The notes: generated by a model not told the origin, from the letters alone. A DNA stretch of 64,000 bases from Paraburkholderia sp. CNPSo 3272 (GCF_024206495.1 NZ_JAMBPQ010000003.1:186001-250000); one strand, 5' to 3'; positions 1 to 10,210 are shown, counted from the stretch's first letter. Translations and numbers: made by a program.

Positions 1-229
1 CCCAGGCCACGTCGCGCATCATGGCGCGCAGGAAGGCGTCGGCGGGGATGGCGTGCGTGCGCGTCTGCCCCTTCGCGGGCCACAGCACTTTCACGAAGTA
101 CTCGTCGCGCGTGAATTCGAAGGCGCCGAGCGTGTAGCGGCGATAGCCGGTCACGGCGTCGGGCTCGCTTGCGCGTACGGTGTCGGCGGCAAAACCTGCG
201 GAATGGTCGAGGGTATCGAGGGTGGCCAT
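1..229 (-). CDS. Hydroquinone 1,2-dioxygenase large subunit, N-terminal part (partial)
   Basis: The reading frame starts at an ATG preceded by a GGAG ribosome site and runs off the left edge, so only about 76 N-terminal residues are visible. The start MATLDTLDHSAG and the segment FEFTRDEYFVKVLWPAKG resemble the large subunit of two-component Fe(II) hydroquinone dioxygenases (HapD/PnpC2 type), which cleave the ring of hydroquinone made from 4-nitrophenol or 4-hydroxyacetophenone. This is from memory of the family, not alignment. It follows the small-subunit gene on the same strand after about 40 bp, as in hapCD operons. In databases such proteins are often labelled hydroxyquinol dioxygenase. 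The C-terminal part, with most of the cupin core, is outside the window. Confidence 0.55.
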   Translation of the reverse strand, partial: MATLDTLDHSAGFAADTVRASEPDAVTGYRRYTLGAFEFTRDEYFVKVLWPAKGQTRTHAIPADAFLRAMMRDVAW

Positions 230-269
230 GTGGGTCTCCAGTAGTCGGCTGATCGGTTAGCGCGTGTTT

Positions 270-764
270 TCAGTGCAGGCAGATATCGGCCCACTTCTGC
301 ACGGACAGTTCACCGGCCATGGTCTGCACGAGCGCCACGCCAGCCTTCTGCGCGCTAAAGCGATACGCGCAGCCGGCCGGCAGCAGCGCTTGATGGCCGC
401 GGCGCAACACCACGTGGCCCATCTTGCGGCCCGCAGGCTGCTCGCCCGCGGCGACCGTCCCCGTACCGCCCTTGGGCGGCGTATCGAGCTTGATGAAGTC
501 GATGCGCACTTCGCCATCCATCAGGATCACGAACTCATCGTGCGCGCAGGCGAACCAGCGCGATTGCCCTTCCGTGCGCAGCACCTCGATCACGTAGTCG
601 AGGTTCTTGCCGACCACGACCTTTTCGTAGGGCGCCGAGCTTGCGGCGACTTCGAAGACGTTCGAGAAAACATAGTGGCGGGCGTCGCCGCTCGTGATTT
701 CGATCTCGCCCTTGCGGTACTGCTCGAGCGAGCCGAAGACGGTGTGGAATGACGAATCGGTCAT
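270..764 (-). CDS. Hydroquinone 1,2-dioxygenase small subunit
   Basis: This 164-residue protein fits the roughly 18-kDa small subunit of HapCD-type hydroquinone dioxygenase. It is a single cupin-like domain with the segments RHYVFSNVFEVA, YEKVVVGKNLDYV and, near the end, RGHQALLPAGCAYRFSA and VQKWADICLH. The start chosen is the ATG directly behind a strong AGGAGAC site; an upstream in-frame start would add 12 residues with no ribosome site. The large-subunit gene follows directly. The LysR gene lies upstream on the same strand, with about 130 bp between them that hold a LysR-type box. The expected reaction is cleavage of hydroquinone to 4-hydroxymuconic semialdehyde. Substrate identity is inferred from family resemblance. 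Confidence 0.6.
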   Translation of the reverse strand: MTDSSFHTVFGSLEQYRKGEIEITSGDARHYVFSNVFEVAASSAPYEKVVVGKNLDYVIEVLRTEGQSRWFACAHDEFVILMDGEVRIDFIKLDTPPKGGTGTVAAGEQPAGRKMGHVVLRRGHQALLPAGCAYRFSAQKAGVALVQTMAGELSVQKWADICLH

Positions 765-849
765 GGCTGTCTCCTGTTTTGGAAGGTTCGTTGGAGTCAA
801 CTTTAGGAGCGCTGCGCAGTGGCAACAACCGGCGGCCAGGCGACTACGG

Positions 850-872
850 CATTCGCGTTTCGCAAATAATCG
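850..872 (-). promoter_or_regulatory. Candidate LysR-type operator upstream of the dioxygenase genes
   Basis: A 23-bp stretch beginning CATTCGCG and ending AATCG, with near-dyad symmetry around a short centre. It matches 19 of 23 positions of a box at 3386-3408 in the same orientation. It lies about 86 bp upstream of the small-subunit start and just downstream of the LysR stop codon, a usual place for an activator site. Confidence 0.5.
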
Positions 873-894
873 CGGCAGGCAATCGTCGCAAGCG

Positions 895-1824
895 CTAGCG
901 CACCCAGCCGCGCTCGATCAGCGGCACGTCCCACGCGGGCTCGGGGCCCAGATATTCGGCCAGAAACTCCACCAGCGCCTTCACTTTCAGGGCCTGGCGC
1001 TGCGTGGAGGGATATACGGCGGCAAAGCTCAACGCTGAAAGATGGTAGTCGGTGAGGATCGGCACGAGCGAGCCGTTGAGCAGCGCCTCGCTCGCTACGA
1101 GCGTAGGCAGGCACACCACGCCGCCGCCCGTGAGCGCGTAGTCGCGCAGCAAATGCACCGAGTTCGAGCGGATCATGCCGGGCAACTCCATCTCCACCAC
1201 TTCGTCGCCGCGTGTCATCGTCCAGCGGTTACGCGAGGGATAGCCGGAATAGAGCGCCGTGGTGTGCTGCAGCAATTCGCGCGGATGCTGCGGCGCGCCA
1301 TGCTCTTCTACATAAGCGGGCGTGGCGCAAAAGAGCCGCCGCACCGAAAAGAGCCGTCGCTCGATCAGCGAATCGGAAATCGGCGGGAAGATCTGGAACG
1401 CGACGTCGAAGCCTTCTTCGATCGGATCGACCACGCGGTCGTTGACGATCACATCGAGCTGGATGCCTGGATAGCGGCGATTGAACTCGGCGAGCGGCGC
1501 GCCGAAATGGCCCAGCGCGAAGCCCGGCAAGATCTGGAGGCGCAGCCTGCCCGTGGGCGTGGCGCGCAGTTCGCGCATCTGGTCGGTCAGCTCGTTCACG
1601 CGCCCCACCACCTCCGCGCATTCACGATAAAACGCCTCTCCGACTTCGGAGAGGCGCACGTGCCGCGTGCTGCGATGAAAGAGCGGTGCGTTGACGAACT
1701 TCTCCAGTTGCTGGATGCGGTTCGTCACGACCGAACTGGTCACGCCGAGTTGCCGGGCCGCCTCCACGAAACTGCTCGTTTCCGCCACGCGCACAAACGC
1801 TTCGATGCTCAAGAATCGGTCCAT
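895..1824 (-). CDS. LysR-family transcriptional regulator
   Basis: A 309-residue LTTR. The N-terminal winged helix-turn-helix is clear (FLSIEAFVRVAETSSFVEAA, then QLGVTSSVVTNRIQQLEK and the wing RSTRHVRLSEVG), followed by the substrate-binding domain (LRLQILPGFALGHFGAPLAEF). The start MDRFLS was chosen because GAAGAGAGGAG sits just before the ATG; a longer frame adds ten residues. It lies between the dioxygenase genes and an MFS transporter, all on one strand. A shared box precedes both targets, so it probably activates them in response to an aromatic inducer. The inducer is not deducible. Confidence 0.88.
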   Translation of the reverse strand: MDRFLSIEAFVRVAETSSFVEAARQLGVTSSVVTNRIQQLEKFVNAPLFHRSTRHVRLSEVGEAFYRECAEVVGRVNELTDQMRELRATPTGRLRLQILPGFALGHFGAPLAEFNRRYPGIQLDVIVNDRVVDPIEEGFDVAFQIFPPISDSLIERRLFSVRRLFCATPAYVEEHGAPQHPRELLQHTTALYSGYPSRNRWTMTRGDEVVEMELPGMIRSNSVHLLRDYALTGGGVVCLPTLVASEALLNGSLVPILTDYHLSALSFAAVYPSTQRQALKVKALVEFLAEYLGPEPAWDVPLIERGWVR

Positions 1825-1941
1825 GCTCCTCTCTTCTTCACGGGTTCGGGCCATCCAAGTATAGGGCCCGCCCCCAATCGCTCGCGCCGCTCCTGCACGG
1901 GCGGCGCGGCCACAGAAGTCGACACGGACCGCGCGTGCACA

Positions 1942-3225
1942 CTACTCGGCCTGCCCCGCTGCCGGCAAGGGCGCGGCGGGGACAGGTGGGGCAGCGGCCT
2001 CGCTGCGGCGCAGCTTCGCTGGTGCGGTTTCCTTGAGGAAGAGGCTCACCAGCACGCCGAGGAAAACAGCGCCGATCGGCAGCCACAAAATGTTCTGGAT
2101 ACCGAAATGCGCTGCAACGAATCCGGCGAGCGCGGGCGCCACGCCGCCGCCGAAGATTTCGCCCGCGCCCACCACCAGCCCGATCGAAGTCGAGACCATG
2201 CCGGCCGGGGCGGCTTCGGTGGCAACCGGTCCCGAGAGCAGCGAAACGAGGCCGAGCGTGAAGAACGACGCCGCGAACAGCACCGCGAAGAGCGCGAACG
2301 GCTGTGCGCCCAGACCCCGAAACACGATTAGCATCACAGCGGTGCCCACGAAGCCGATGACGCTCGCGAGGCGCCGGCCCAGCAGATCCGAAAGCCCCGG
2401 CAAGCCGAACTGTCCGACGAAACCACCAAAGCCGATTGCCGAGGCCACCACGCCCATGCGCTGCATGTCGAGCGAAAGGTACTGCGTGAGATAGAGCGGC
2501 AGCATGGCGCCGAGCACGAACACGCCCGTCATGGCGCAGAAGAGCGCGACCATCGCCACGGGAATGTTGCGGCTGCGGAGCACGTCGCGCCAGTGGCCGC
2601 GTTCGGCCTTCGCGGCAGACGCACCCGATTGACGCGCAAGCGCGCCTTGCGGCTCGCGGATCACGCGGTACATCAGCAAGCCAAGAATCAGACCCGGCAC
2701 CGAGACGAGTGCGAACACCCCGCGCCAACTCATTACGCCCAGCAACTGCGTGGCGATGATCGGCGAAAGCGCGAGCCCGAACAGCGCGAAGCCGCTTTGC
2801 TGAAGCCCGAGATTGAAGCCGCGGCGCTTCGGGTGCGAGGCATCGGCCGTGGCGGCGAAGCTTGTCGGGCAGAACGAGCCTTCGGCCACACCCATCAGCG
2901 CGCGCACGGCGAGCAGGCTCGCGAAGCCGCCTGCGAGGCCCGAGAAACCCGAGAGCAGCGAGAACGCAATGATCGCCGGAATCAGCACCTTGCGCCGCCC
3001 CACCTTGTCGGACATGCCGCCCATGACCGCCGCGAACACGCCCCACGAAAGGCCGAGTATGCCGATGCAATTGCCGACGTCCTGCGCATTGAGGTTGAGG
3101 TCTTTCATGATGGACGGGAACAGCGGCGCGATCAGCCAGCGGTCGAGGCCCACGAGGCCGAAGCCCAGCGCCAGCAGCGTCACGGCTTTCCATTCGTAGG
3201 CCGTGTCCCATGTGTTCGGTTTCAT
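1942..3225 (-). CDS. MFS transporter, probably for an organic or aromatic acid
   Basis: A 427-residue protein with about twelve hydrophobic segments and the MFS loop 2-3 signature (GGMSDKVGRRKVL, repeated in the second half as GLSDLLGRRLAS). It has the length and style of the anion:cation symporter and aromatic-acid:H+ symporter groups. The C-terminal tail is Ala/Pro-rich. The start ATG has a GAGGAGACAG site. The gene lies upstream of the LysR gene on the same strand, and a box similar to the one before the dioxygenase genes lies about 160 bp upstream. It may therefore take up the precursor or substrate of the dioxygenase pathway. The substrate is inferred only from context. Confidence 0.82.
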   Translation of the reverse strand: MKPNTWDTAYEWKAVTLLALGFGLVGLDRWLIAPLFPSIMKDLNLNAQDVGNCIGILGLSWGVFAAVMGGMSDKVGRRKVLIPAIIAFSLLSGFSGLAGGFASLLAVRALMGVAEGSFCPTSFAATADASHPKRRGFNLGLQQSGFALFGLALSPIIATQLLGVMSWRGVFALVSVPGLILGLLMYRVIREPQGALARQSGASAAKAERGHWRDVLRSRNIPVAMVALFCAMTGVFVLGAMLPLYLTQYLSLDMQRMGVVASAIGFGGFVGQFGLPGLSDLLGRRLASVIGFVGTAVMLIVFRGLGAQPFALFAVLFAASFFTLGLVSLLSGPVATEAAPAGMVSTSIGLVVGAGEIFGGGVAPALAGFVAAHFGIQNILWLPIGAVFLGVLVSLFLKETAPAKLRRSEAAAPPVPAAPLPAAGQAE

Positions 3226-3385
3226 CTCTGTCTCCTCGGGCCGGCCGGATGCCGCGCCACACGCTCATGTACAAAAACGGGTGTGCGACGCGACGTGCGC
3301 CACGGTGCTGGACGCCATCGACATCGACGACGCAAAGATAGTCGCAAGCGCAGCGTAATCAGTACCGGATAACGCCCGAATACGT

Positions 3386-3408
3386 CATTCGCGGATCGCG
3401 AACAATCG
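3386..3408 (-). promoter_or_regulatory. Second copy of the LysR-type box, upstream of the MFS gene
   Basis: It contains the perfect dyad TTCGCG-GAT-CGCGAA within a 23-bp block matching 850-872 at 19 positions. It lies about 160 bp before the MFS start codon in the same orientation relative to the gene. The distance is long for a class I activator site but acceptable for an LTTR recognition site. Confidence 0.45.
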
Positions 3409-3536
3409 GGCGCGAAAGGCCGCCGGGCACGTCAGCCGGGACGCTGCGAGCGGTGCGCACCACGCGTTGCGCCGCGGCGCGCCCACCCCAGGACAATTAC
3501 GGGTAGACGCTCGCGGGCGCGGCGGGCGGTAGGCAT

Positions 3537-3623
3537 TCAACGCATGAGTTGCGCGAGCCCGAACGCGACGCCCGGCACGAGAATCAACACCAGCAGCGCG
3601 ACGATGTTGGCGCACAGAAAGTG
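3537..3623 (-). pseudogene. C-terminal remnant of a membrane transporter
   Basis: In this frame the last 28 codons before a TGA read as one hydrophobic helix (ANIVALLVLILVPGVAFGLA, then QLMR-stop). This resembles the C-terminal helix of TRAP-type large permeases. Nothing of the gene survives upstream: the frame runs into unrelated sequence at about 3624. It is probably a deletion scar. The family assignment is weak because only one helix remains. Confidence 0.35.
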
Positions 3624-3637
3624 GACCGTCCCACGGG

Positions 3638-3736
3638 ATCGAACGGCTCTTCAAGGTGGAGGAGAGGGCCGCGCGCCATCCGGGCGATCTCCAGGCCGCT
3701 GCCGCGCGGATCGCCGGCAAGATCCGCGAGGAATGA
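3638..3736 (+). pseudogene. C-terminal remnant of an unidentified gene
   Basis: A 32-codon frame reading IERLFKVEERAARHPGDLQ followed by AAAARIAGKIREE and TGA has clean protein-like composition and high third-position G+C, but no start and no body. It abuts the transporter remnant on the other strand at about 3624-3637 and points at the downstream exporter gene. I do not recognise the family. Confidence 0.3.
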
Positions 3737-3745
3737 GCGCAGCGA

Positions 3746-4882
3746 TCAGGCTTTGCGCAAGTGTTCGGTATGCATGTCGCTCAAACGGCTCAGCAGGATG
3801 CCGTAGCCGGTCAAATGTCCGAGATAGACGCTCGTGAATACGCCCGTTGCGGGCAGCGCTTCGACAAGCGCATTCAGCTCCTCCCGCGTCAGCGGCGCCA
3901 CGAGCAGACCTGGGCGCTCCACCCGCAGGTCGGCCTGTGAGGCCAGTTGCCGATGCACGTCCACGAGGCGCGCGAGGCCGCGCCGGTATGCCTCTTTCCA
4001 TTGCGCATCTAGCGCCTCGTATTGCGCATTGAACGTGTCGAGCGTTTCGAGGAAGCCGACGATCGAGTCGAACAGCTCGTGGTAGCACGAAAACAGCGGC
4101 AGGCGATCGCGATTGCGTTTTAGATGCGCCGACACCCACGACTGCTCCAGGTCCGACTTGAGGAGATCGTGCGCCTGCTTCAGATTGCTGCTCGACACCC
4201 GCAGCGCAGCGGTCGCCGATTTCAGCTTCGCGCGGTCCAGCGTTTTCGTTGCGACCTCGGCGAGCAACGCCTCGGCCTGGGCGTTGCCGTCGTTCACGAG
4301 CGTATTCGCCCAGAAACCGTGATCGGGGGGAAAAGCAATCTGCTGGATGACGAAACCGAGCAGCATGCCGAGCACCACGCCTATCAGCCGTTGCTCCAGC
4401 AGCGGTATGTGTTCGCCCGTGTAGAGCACGAGCGTCATCGGCACGGTGATGCTCGTCATCTGGAACACCGAAGGCCGGATGCGCACGATGGTGAAGATCA
4501 CGAGCGGCAGCAGGATGACGCCCAGCCACAGATGCGGCGCGGTGAGCCAGATCAGGAGCGTGCCGATCGGCATCGCAACGAGGTTCGACATCACGCGCTT
4601 GTAGAAGTACCCGCGTGCCGCCGAGATGGAACTGCCGAGCGCGAGCGTGAGCATGGCCGAGCCGGAGAGGGCGACCGCCGCCTCGGGATAGCCGCACGCG
4701 TATGGAACGCCGAAGCCGATCCACATACCGAGCGTCAGTTTCGTGTATTTCGCGAGTTCGGAGAGAGAGAAACGTGCGAGCGCACGGCGAAACGGCGTGA
4801 GCGGTTTGTGGGCGTAGGAGATGGAGGCCATGGATGCCAGCGGTCGTTTCAGGCGGAGCGCCAATGCTAACGCGAATGACAT
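3746..4882 (-). CDS. FUSC / aromatic acid exporter family membrane protein
   Basis: A 378-residue protein. The N-terminal half has about six membrane segments (for example TLGMWIGFGVPYACG, LWLGVILLPLVIFTIVRI, LIGVVLGMLLGFVIQQIAF). The second half is a soluble, helical, charged domain. This layout is typical of the FUSC/ArAE family (fusaric acid resistance and aromatic-acid efflux). FUSC pumps of the FusC/AaeB class are often about 650 residues with two membrane blocks; this is the short, single-block version. No membrane-fusion partner lies next to it, so whether it exports anything alone is open. The start is uncertain: an in-frame ATG 17 codons downstream is also possible. Confidence 0.7.
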   Translation of the reverse strand: MSFALALALRLKRPLASMASISYAHKPLTPFRRALARFSLSELAKYTKLTLGMWIGFGVPYACGYPEAAVALSGSAMLTLALGSSISAARGYFYKRVMSNLVAMPIGTLLIWLTAPHLWLGVILLPLVIFTIVRIRPSVFQMTSITVPMTLVLYTGEHIPLLEQRLIGVVLGMLLGFVIQQIAFPPDHGFWANTLVNDGNAQAEALLAEVATKTLDRAKLKSATAALRVSSSNLKQAHDLLKSDLEQSWVSAHLKRNRDRLPLFSCYHELFDSIVGFLETLDTFNAQYEALDAQWKEAYRRGLARLVDVHRQLASQADLRVERPGLLVAPLTREELNALVEALPATGVFTSVYLGHLTGYGILLSRLSDMHTEHLRKA

Positions 4883-5153
4883 GACTGTTCCGGCACTCAG
4901 TCCATCTTCGACGTCGTCCCTTTTATTGCAGGCCCGGATTTTCTTTCCGATTCATCAGATAAAACAAGTCATTTTGCGCGAATGCCCGCCGTTGGGGCTC
5001 GGCGGGCCGCGCTGCGCAAACCTCATTCCTTGCGAATTATTTTCAATTTCTTTCCGGTTTTGTTCATTTACCGTCATGTGCAACGGATGAAGTTCGTATT
5101 ACGAACGGAGCTTTGCGAACGTCTCCGTATCCCTCAAGCACTGGGGTCTGCCC

Positions 5154-6164
5154 ATGACGACAACAACGAAGGTCTCCATTTGCCTGCCGACGTACAACCG
5201 GCCTGAACTGCTGGTTCGCTGCATCGACTCGTGCCTCATGCAAACGCATGCGAACATCGAGATCGTGATCGGCGACGATTCGAGCGACGATCGCACGCAG
5301 CAACTGATCGCCTCGCGTTACCGCGACGACCCGCGCATCGCCTACCGGCGCAACGTGCCGGCGCTCGGCCAGGCGCCCAACGTGGCCAGCCTCTTCGAGC
5401 GCGCGAGCGGAGACAAGATCCTCCTGATCCACGACGACGACTATCTGCTCGTGCATTGCATCGAGAAGCTGCTTGCACAGTGGGGACGTTATCCGGATCT
5501 GGAAGTCGCGTTCGGCGATCAATACGAAACCGATCACGACGGGCGCATCATGCACGCGGCTAGCGAGCGCATGAACATCGCGTATCACCGTACGGCCAGC
5601 GCCGCGGGACTGCAACACCCGCCGGGCCGCGTGGGCATCGTGCAAATGTTCCCCAACAACGGCTGGCTCGCCGATGCGGCGCTCGTCAAGCGCATCGGCT
5701 ACGACGACCATTACGGCACCTGCTGCGATTACGTGTTCGGCACGCGCCTGTGCCTCGCGGCAAAACGCGTGTGCTACGTGAACGAGTACGTCTCGTGCTA
5801 TCGCATTACCGACGTTTCGGTATCCCAGGCGACGCGCACGAGCATCAACGCGTCGTCGATCTCAGCGTGGCGCTTCCTCAAAAGCCTCGCGCTGCCGCCC
5901 GAACTCGAACCGGCTCGCAAGCTCGCCATGCGCCGGCTCGTGCCGATCGTGGTCTCGCTGCTCGCGCGCAATCGCGAGGCGCGCGCTGGTCTGCAGCTCG
6001 CGCTCGGCAATCTCTACGCGTACCGCTTCGGCTTCAGCCCGCGACTCTACTACCACCTGCTGATGATCTGGAAAGCCACGCGGCGGCGCGGCACGGAGTC
6101 CGTCGCCCTGTTGGGCATGAAGGACGAGCACGTCGTGAATACGTCCCGAACGCGCATGCCGTAG
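5154..6164 (+). CDS. Family 2 glycosyltransferase
   Basis: A 336-residue GT-A fold enzyme. The N-terminus VSICLPTYNRPELL, nucleotide-binding IGDDSSDD (residues 39-46) and metal-binding IHDDDYLL (92-99) are hallmarks of GT2 transferases that use a nucleotide-sugar donor. The C-terminal third is helical without clear transmembrane spans, so it is probably cytosolic or peripheral. It stands alone, with no polysaccharide cluster around it. About 270 bp upstream are AT-rich relative to the surroundings and probably hold its promoter. The acceptor cannot be predicted. Confidence 0.85.
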   Translation: MTTTTKVSICLPTYNRPELLVRCIDSCLMQTHANIEIVIGDDSSDDRTQQLIASRYRDDPRIAYRRNVPALGQAPNVASLFERASGDKILLIHDDDYLLVHCIEKLLAQWGRYPDLEVAFGDQYETDHDGRIMHAASERMNIAYHRTASAAGLQHPPGRVGIVQMFPNNGWLADAALVKRIGYDDHYGTCCDYVFGTRLCLAAKRVCYVNEYVSCYRITDVSVSQATRTSINASSISAWRFLKSLALPPELEPARKLAMRRLVPIVVSLLARNREARAGLQLALGNLYAYRFGFSPRLYYHLLMIWKATRRRGTESVALLGMKDEHVVNTSRTRMP

Positions 6165-6498
6165 CAGACACATCACGCCGTGAACGGGGCCGCAGGTCCG
6201 GGGTGCACCTTTCGTGACGGGCTCGAAGTCGTCCGTCTCGTTGGAATACGCGCACATGGCGTTGGCGAGCGCACCTGTACATGGCGTCTCCTTGCCGGAC
6301 CGGTATTCGATTGGATTGCCTTTTAGTGTCGACAGTTGGATTCGGCATATGGCGAATTCCCGCCTTTCTCCGGGACCTTCTCGCAACCGTGTCTACATCT
6401 CCGTAACCGCCCTGCGATTTCGAGAGCGAAGCGGGCGGCGGATTTGTTACACTCCGCGGCGCTGCGCCCGGTCGCGGCGTCCCGGGGAAAGAAAGCGC
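6165..6498. other. Intergenic stretch without a recognisable gene
   Basis: About 330 bp between the glycosyltransferase and the broken GntR gene. Open frames here are short and lack protein-like composition. No hairpin with a T-run was seen. Confidence 0.5.
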
Positions 6499-6777
6499 AT
6501 GGATGAAGACGTCGGCGTACTGGCCGCCCTGGAAACCGGCGAGCAGTCGAGCGTCGCCGAGATTGCCGACTGAGTGGCGCGCGGCATCATCGAAGGCCGG
6601 CTGCGTCCCGGCGACGACCTGAATTCGGTCGATCTCGCCAAACGCTTTGGCGTGAGCCGTATGCCCGTGCGTGAGGCGCTTTTCGCGCTCACGCGCGAAG
6701 GCCTCGTCGACTGGTCGCCGCGCCGCAGCCTGCAGCCTGTGCCGAGCATGTGCCCTCGCTGCGCCCCTTTTTATTGA
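6499..6777 (+). pseudogene. GntR-family regulator, interrupted and truncated
   Basis: From ATG 6499 the frame reads MDEDVGVLAALETGEQSS then VAEIAD and an in-frame TGA at 6571-6573. It continues in the same frame with VARGIIEGRLRPGDDLNSVD and AKRFGVSRMPVREALFALTR, an unmistakable GntR winged helix (FadR/FCD type). The frame closes at 6777 just after the DNA-binding domain, so the effector-binding domain is missing. A GTG directly after the stop could still start a ~67-residue DNA-binding fragment. It lies about 130 bp upstream of argG. I read it as a decayed gene. Confidence 0.72.
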
Positions 6778-8241
<1,464 letters not shown>

Positions 8242-8263
8242 GGCGTCGTCGCTTTGTGAAGAA

Positions 8264-8291
8264 GGGGAAGGCACCGGGCCTTCCCTTTTTT
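8264..8291 (+). terminator. Rho-independent terminator of argG
   Basis: GGGAAGG and CCTTCCC form a 7-bp stem around a 7-nt loop, followed directly by a run of T. It lies 22 bp past the argG stop. Confidence 0.88.
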
Positions 8292-8495
8292 TATGTCTGC
8301 GAGGGTTTGAATCTGGCGTTTGAGTTACCCACAGATTTTGTTGGCAAGCTTGTGGAGAACGCCTGGGACGCGGGCCCTAACTCCTTGATCGGCTGGAAGT
8401 TTTCAGCTGCGTGAGCGCCGGAGGCAGTGACGGACTGCGAGGCCAGGCCGCAATACGCCCACCGACATATCAGCCGTCTAGCGTATTGAAGACGC

Positions 8496-9878
8496 TCACT
8501 GCACGGCAAGCTGCTTCATCTTCCCGTAGACGAATTGCCCGAAGTACCACGACAGATCGGAGTGGTTGAGGATGTTGCTGTCTGAGAGCGCCCCCGCCTC
8601 GAGCTTCAGGCGGCGCAGCATGAGCTTGCCGGCCTGCGAGGCGATGTAGAGGCGCACCAGCTCCTTGCGGGTCTTCTCGTCGGCCGATTCGAAGTGCTCG
8701 CGACCTTGCTTGACCTCCTCGTTGCGCTGCGAGCGCGCCTCTTCGTCGCGCGCCGCGATGCTCTGCTTCACCGCCGTGGTCGCGACCGTCCTGGCGGTCT
8801 CCTGAGCCGTCGCAGCCACGGCCAGCTCGCCCTGGATCGCCACCATCTTGCGCTCGGCCTCCGAGACCTGCCAGTTGTGGCTCAACGCCTTCATCAGATA
8901 GCCCGCAGGGCTCTTGGTCACCTTGCCCTGGTTGAGCCGGAAACGCGTGTATTCGATGGCCTGCTGGATGCGCTCGTCAGTCCAGCTCATGCGATGCTCT
9001 GCGATCACGTCGAACTGCTTGTTGGAGAGGCCGAACTCCTCCTTGAGCGTGAGCAGCAGGTCGTGCGCATCGGGCTGCCGCGAGAGAAGCGCGGCGACCG
9101 TGTCCTTGCGCTTCATCCGGAAGCGGATCTTGTTGATTTTGCGAGAGGTTTCCGAGTCGGCCCGGGTTTCGTAGCTGAGGTCGATGTCCGATAGCTCGTT
9201 GATCTGGCGCACCGCCGGATCGAGATACTTGGGCCGGAAATGCTTGAACTCCGACGCGCTCGTACCTAGTTTGCCGGGCCAGCGCCGCATGACGTCGAGC
9301 TCGATCCAGTCGGTCAAACCGGCCGCCACGAACGGCAGCACATAATCGTAGATGGCGCGCGCGTAGGTTTGCGAGAACGACGCCGTGATGCACAGATTCA
9401 GCCAGTGATGCTTGTCGGGCCCGGTGATGTGGCGCAGCATGAGCGGCGGAATGCGAAACTGGATGCGCCCCTTGCCGATCTTGACGCTGCCCATCAGCTG
9501 CTCGGAAATCCACTGGTCGTCTTCGCTGGGTGCGCGCTCGGGAGGCGTGTCGGTCACTTCGATCAGCACGCGCTGCGCTTCCTTGATGACGCTCTGCAAA
9601 TGGCGCACGTTGCGGCTCTCATAGCGCATGAGCCACTTGAAGTAGTTCAGGTCGACGTCGTAGACATCGCGCGGCGCGGGTTCCTGGGCGGCAATGAAAT
9701 AGGCGGCGTCGATGAAACGGCGCGAAGACAGCCCAAGCCCATTGATGGCGACGAACACGTTGTTGCGCTGAAAACCGATCTCGCGCGTGCTTTCATTGAT
9801 CGGCTGGCCAGACATCTCCTCAAAGAGACCCAGCGACATCTGCAGTGTTGTAGTCCTTCGGCCGCTCTCCTCCGACAT
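8496..9878 (-). CDS. Replication initiator protein (RepB/Rep_3-like) of a secondary replicon
   Basis: A 460-residue protein related to the Rep initiators of Burkholderiales second chromosomes and megaplasmids. It has two winged-helix-like halves (segments INGLGLSSRRFIDAAYFIA, TASFSQTYARAIYDYVLPF, VMRRWPGKLGTSASEFKHF) and a charged helical C-terminus. It should bind the iterons just upstream and open the origin. The start MSEESG was chosen because GGGGAGAG lies 6 nt before it; a TTG 18 codons earlier is also possible. It is divergent from parA-parB across the iteron region, the usual architecture of these origins. Confidence 0.83.
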   Translation of the reverse strand: MSEESGRRTTTLQMSLGLFEEMSGQPINESTREIGFQRNNVFVAINGLGLSSRRFIDAAYFIAAQEPAPRDVYDVDLNYFKWLMRYESRNVRHLQSVIKEAQRVLIEVTDTPPERAPSEDDQWISEQLMGSVKIGKGRIQFRIPPLMLRHITGPDKHHWLNLCITASFSQTYARAIYDYVLPFVAAGLTDWIELDVMRRWPGKLGTSASEFKHFRPKYLDPAVRQINELSDIDLSYETRADSETSRKINKIRFRMKRKDTVAALLSRQPDAHDLLLTLKEEFGLSNKQFDVIAEHRMSWTDERIQQAIEYTRFRLNQGKVTKSPAGYLMKALSHNWQVSEAERKMVAIQGELAVAATAQETARTVATTAVKQSIAARDEEARSQRNEEVKQGREHFESADEKTRKELVRLYIASQAGKLMLRRLKLEAGALSDSNILNHSDLSWYFGQFVYGKMKQLAVQ

Positions 9879-9979
9879 ACGCACGCTCTCCCCGTCGACA
9901 TTGGCGGGCACTCTATCACTACTCAAACACAAGTCAACACAATAAACGTTACCTCAAACAGCCGCGCAATTCGGCTCTC

Positions 9980-10082
9980 GCACAAAAAACGTACCTGATC
10001 GCACAAATATCTCTACAGCGACAGCACATAAAACGGCACCTGGCCGCACATAAAACGGTGCAGTGCGCACATAGAACGGTGC
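9980..10082 (-). repeat. RepA iterons, repA-proximal group (reverse orientation)
   Basis: Reverse copies of the iteron with consensus GGTAACGN(2-4)TTTGTGCA. A full copy lies at 9980-9997. Three variants (GCACATAAAACGG type, with GTGC in place of GTAAC) lie at 10024-10042, 10046-10063 and 10067-10082, and a half-site begins at about 10001. They lie just before the repA start, so RepA bound here could also repress its own gene. Confidence 0.72.
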
Positions 10083-10210
10083 TTTTACAGGGCAAGCGTT
10101 TGAAAAGAAAGAAAACACTTGCGCACGTTAGTTGGTTGGTGGGTTTTTATCTTTAAGTAAACAAACAAACCGCCTGCAAAAAGAGATACTCAACGCAAAA
10201 TTTGTCGTGT
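10083..10210. other. AT-rich stretch, candidate duplex-unwinding element
   Basis: A run of A/T-rich sequence (including TTTTTATCTTTAAGTAAAC and AAAGAAAGAAAACAC) in a G+C-rich background. It lies between the reverse iterons and the main forward iteron group. Its location suits the strand-opening site of an iteron origin. Confidence 0.45.
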
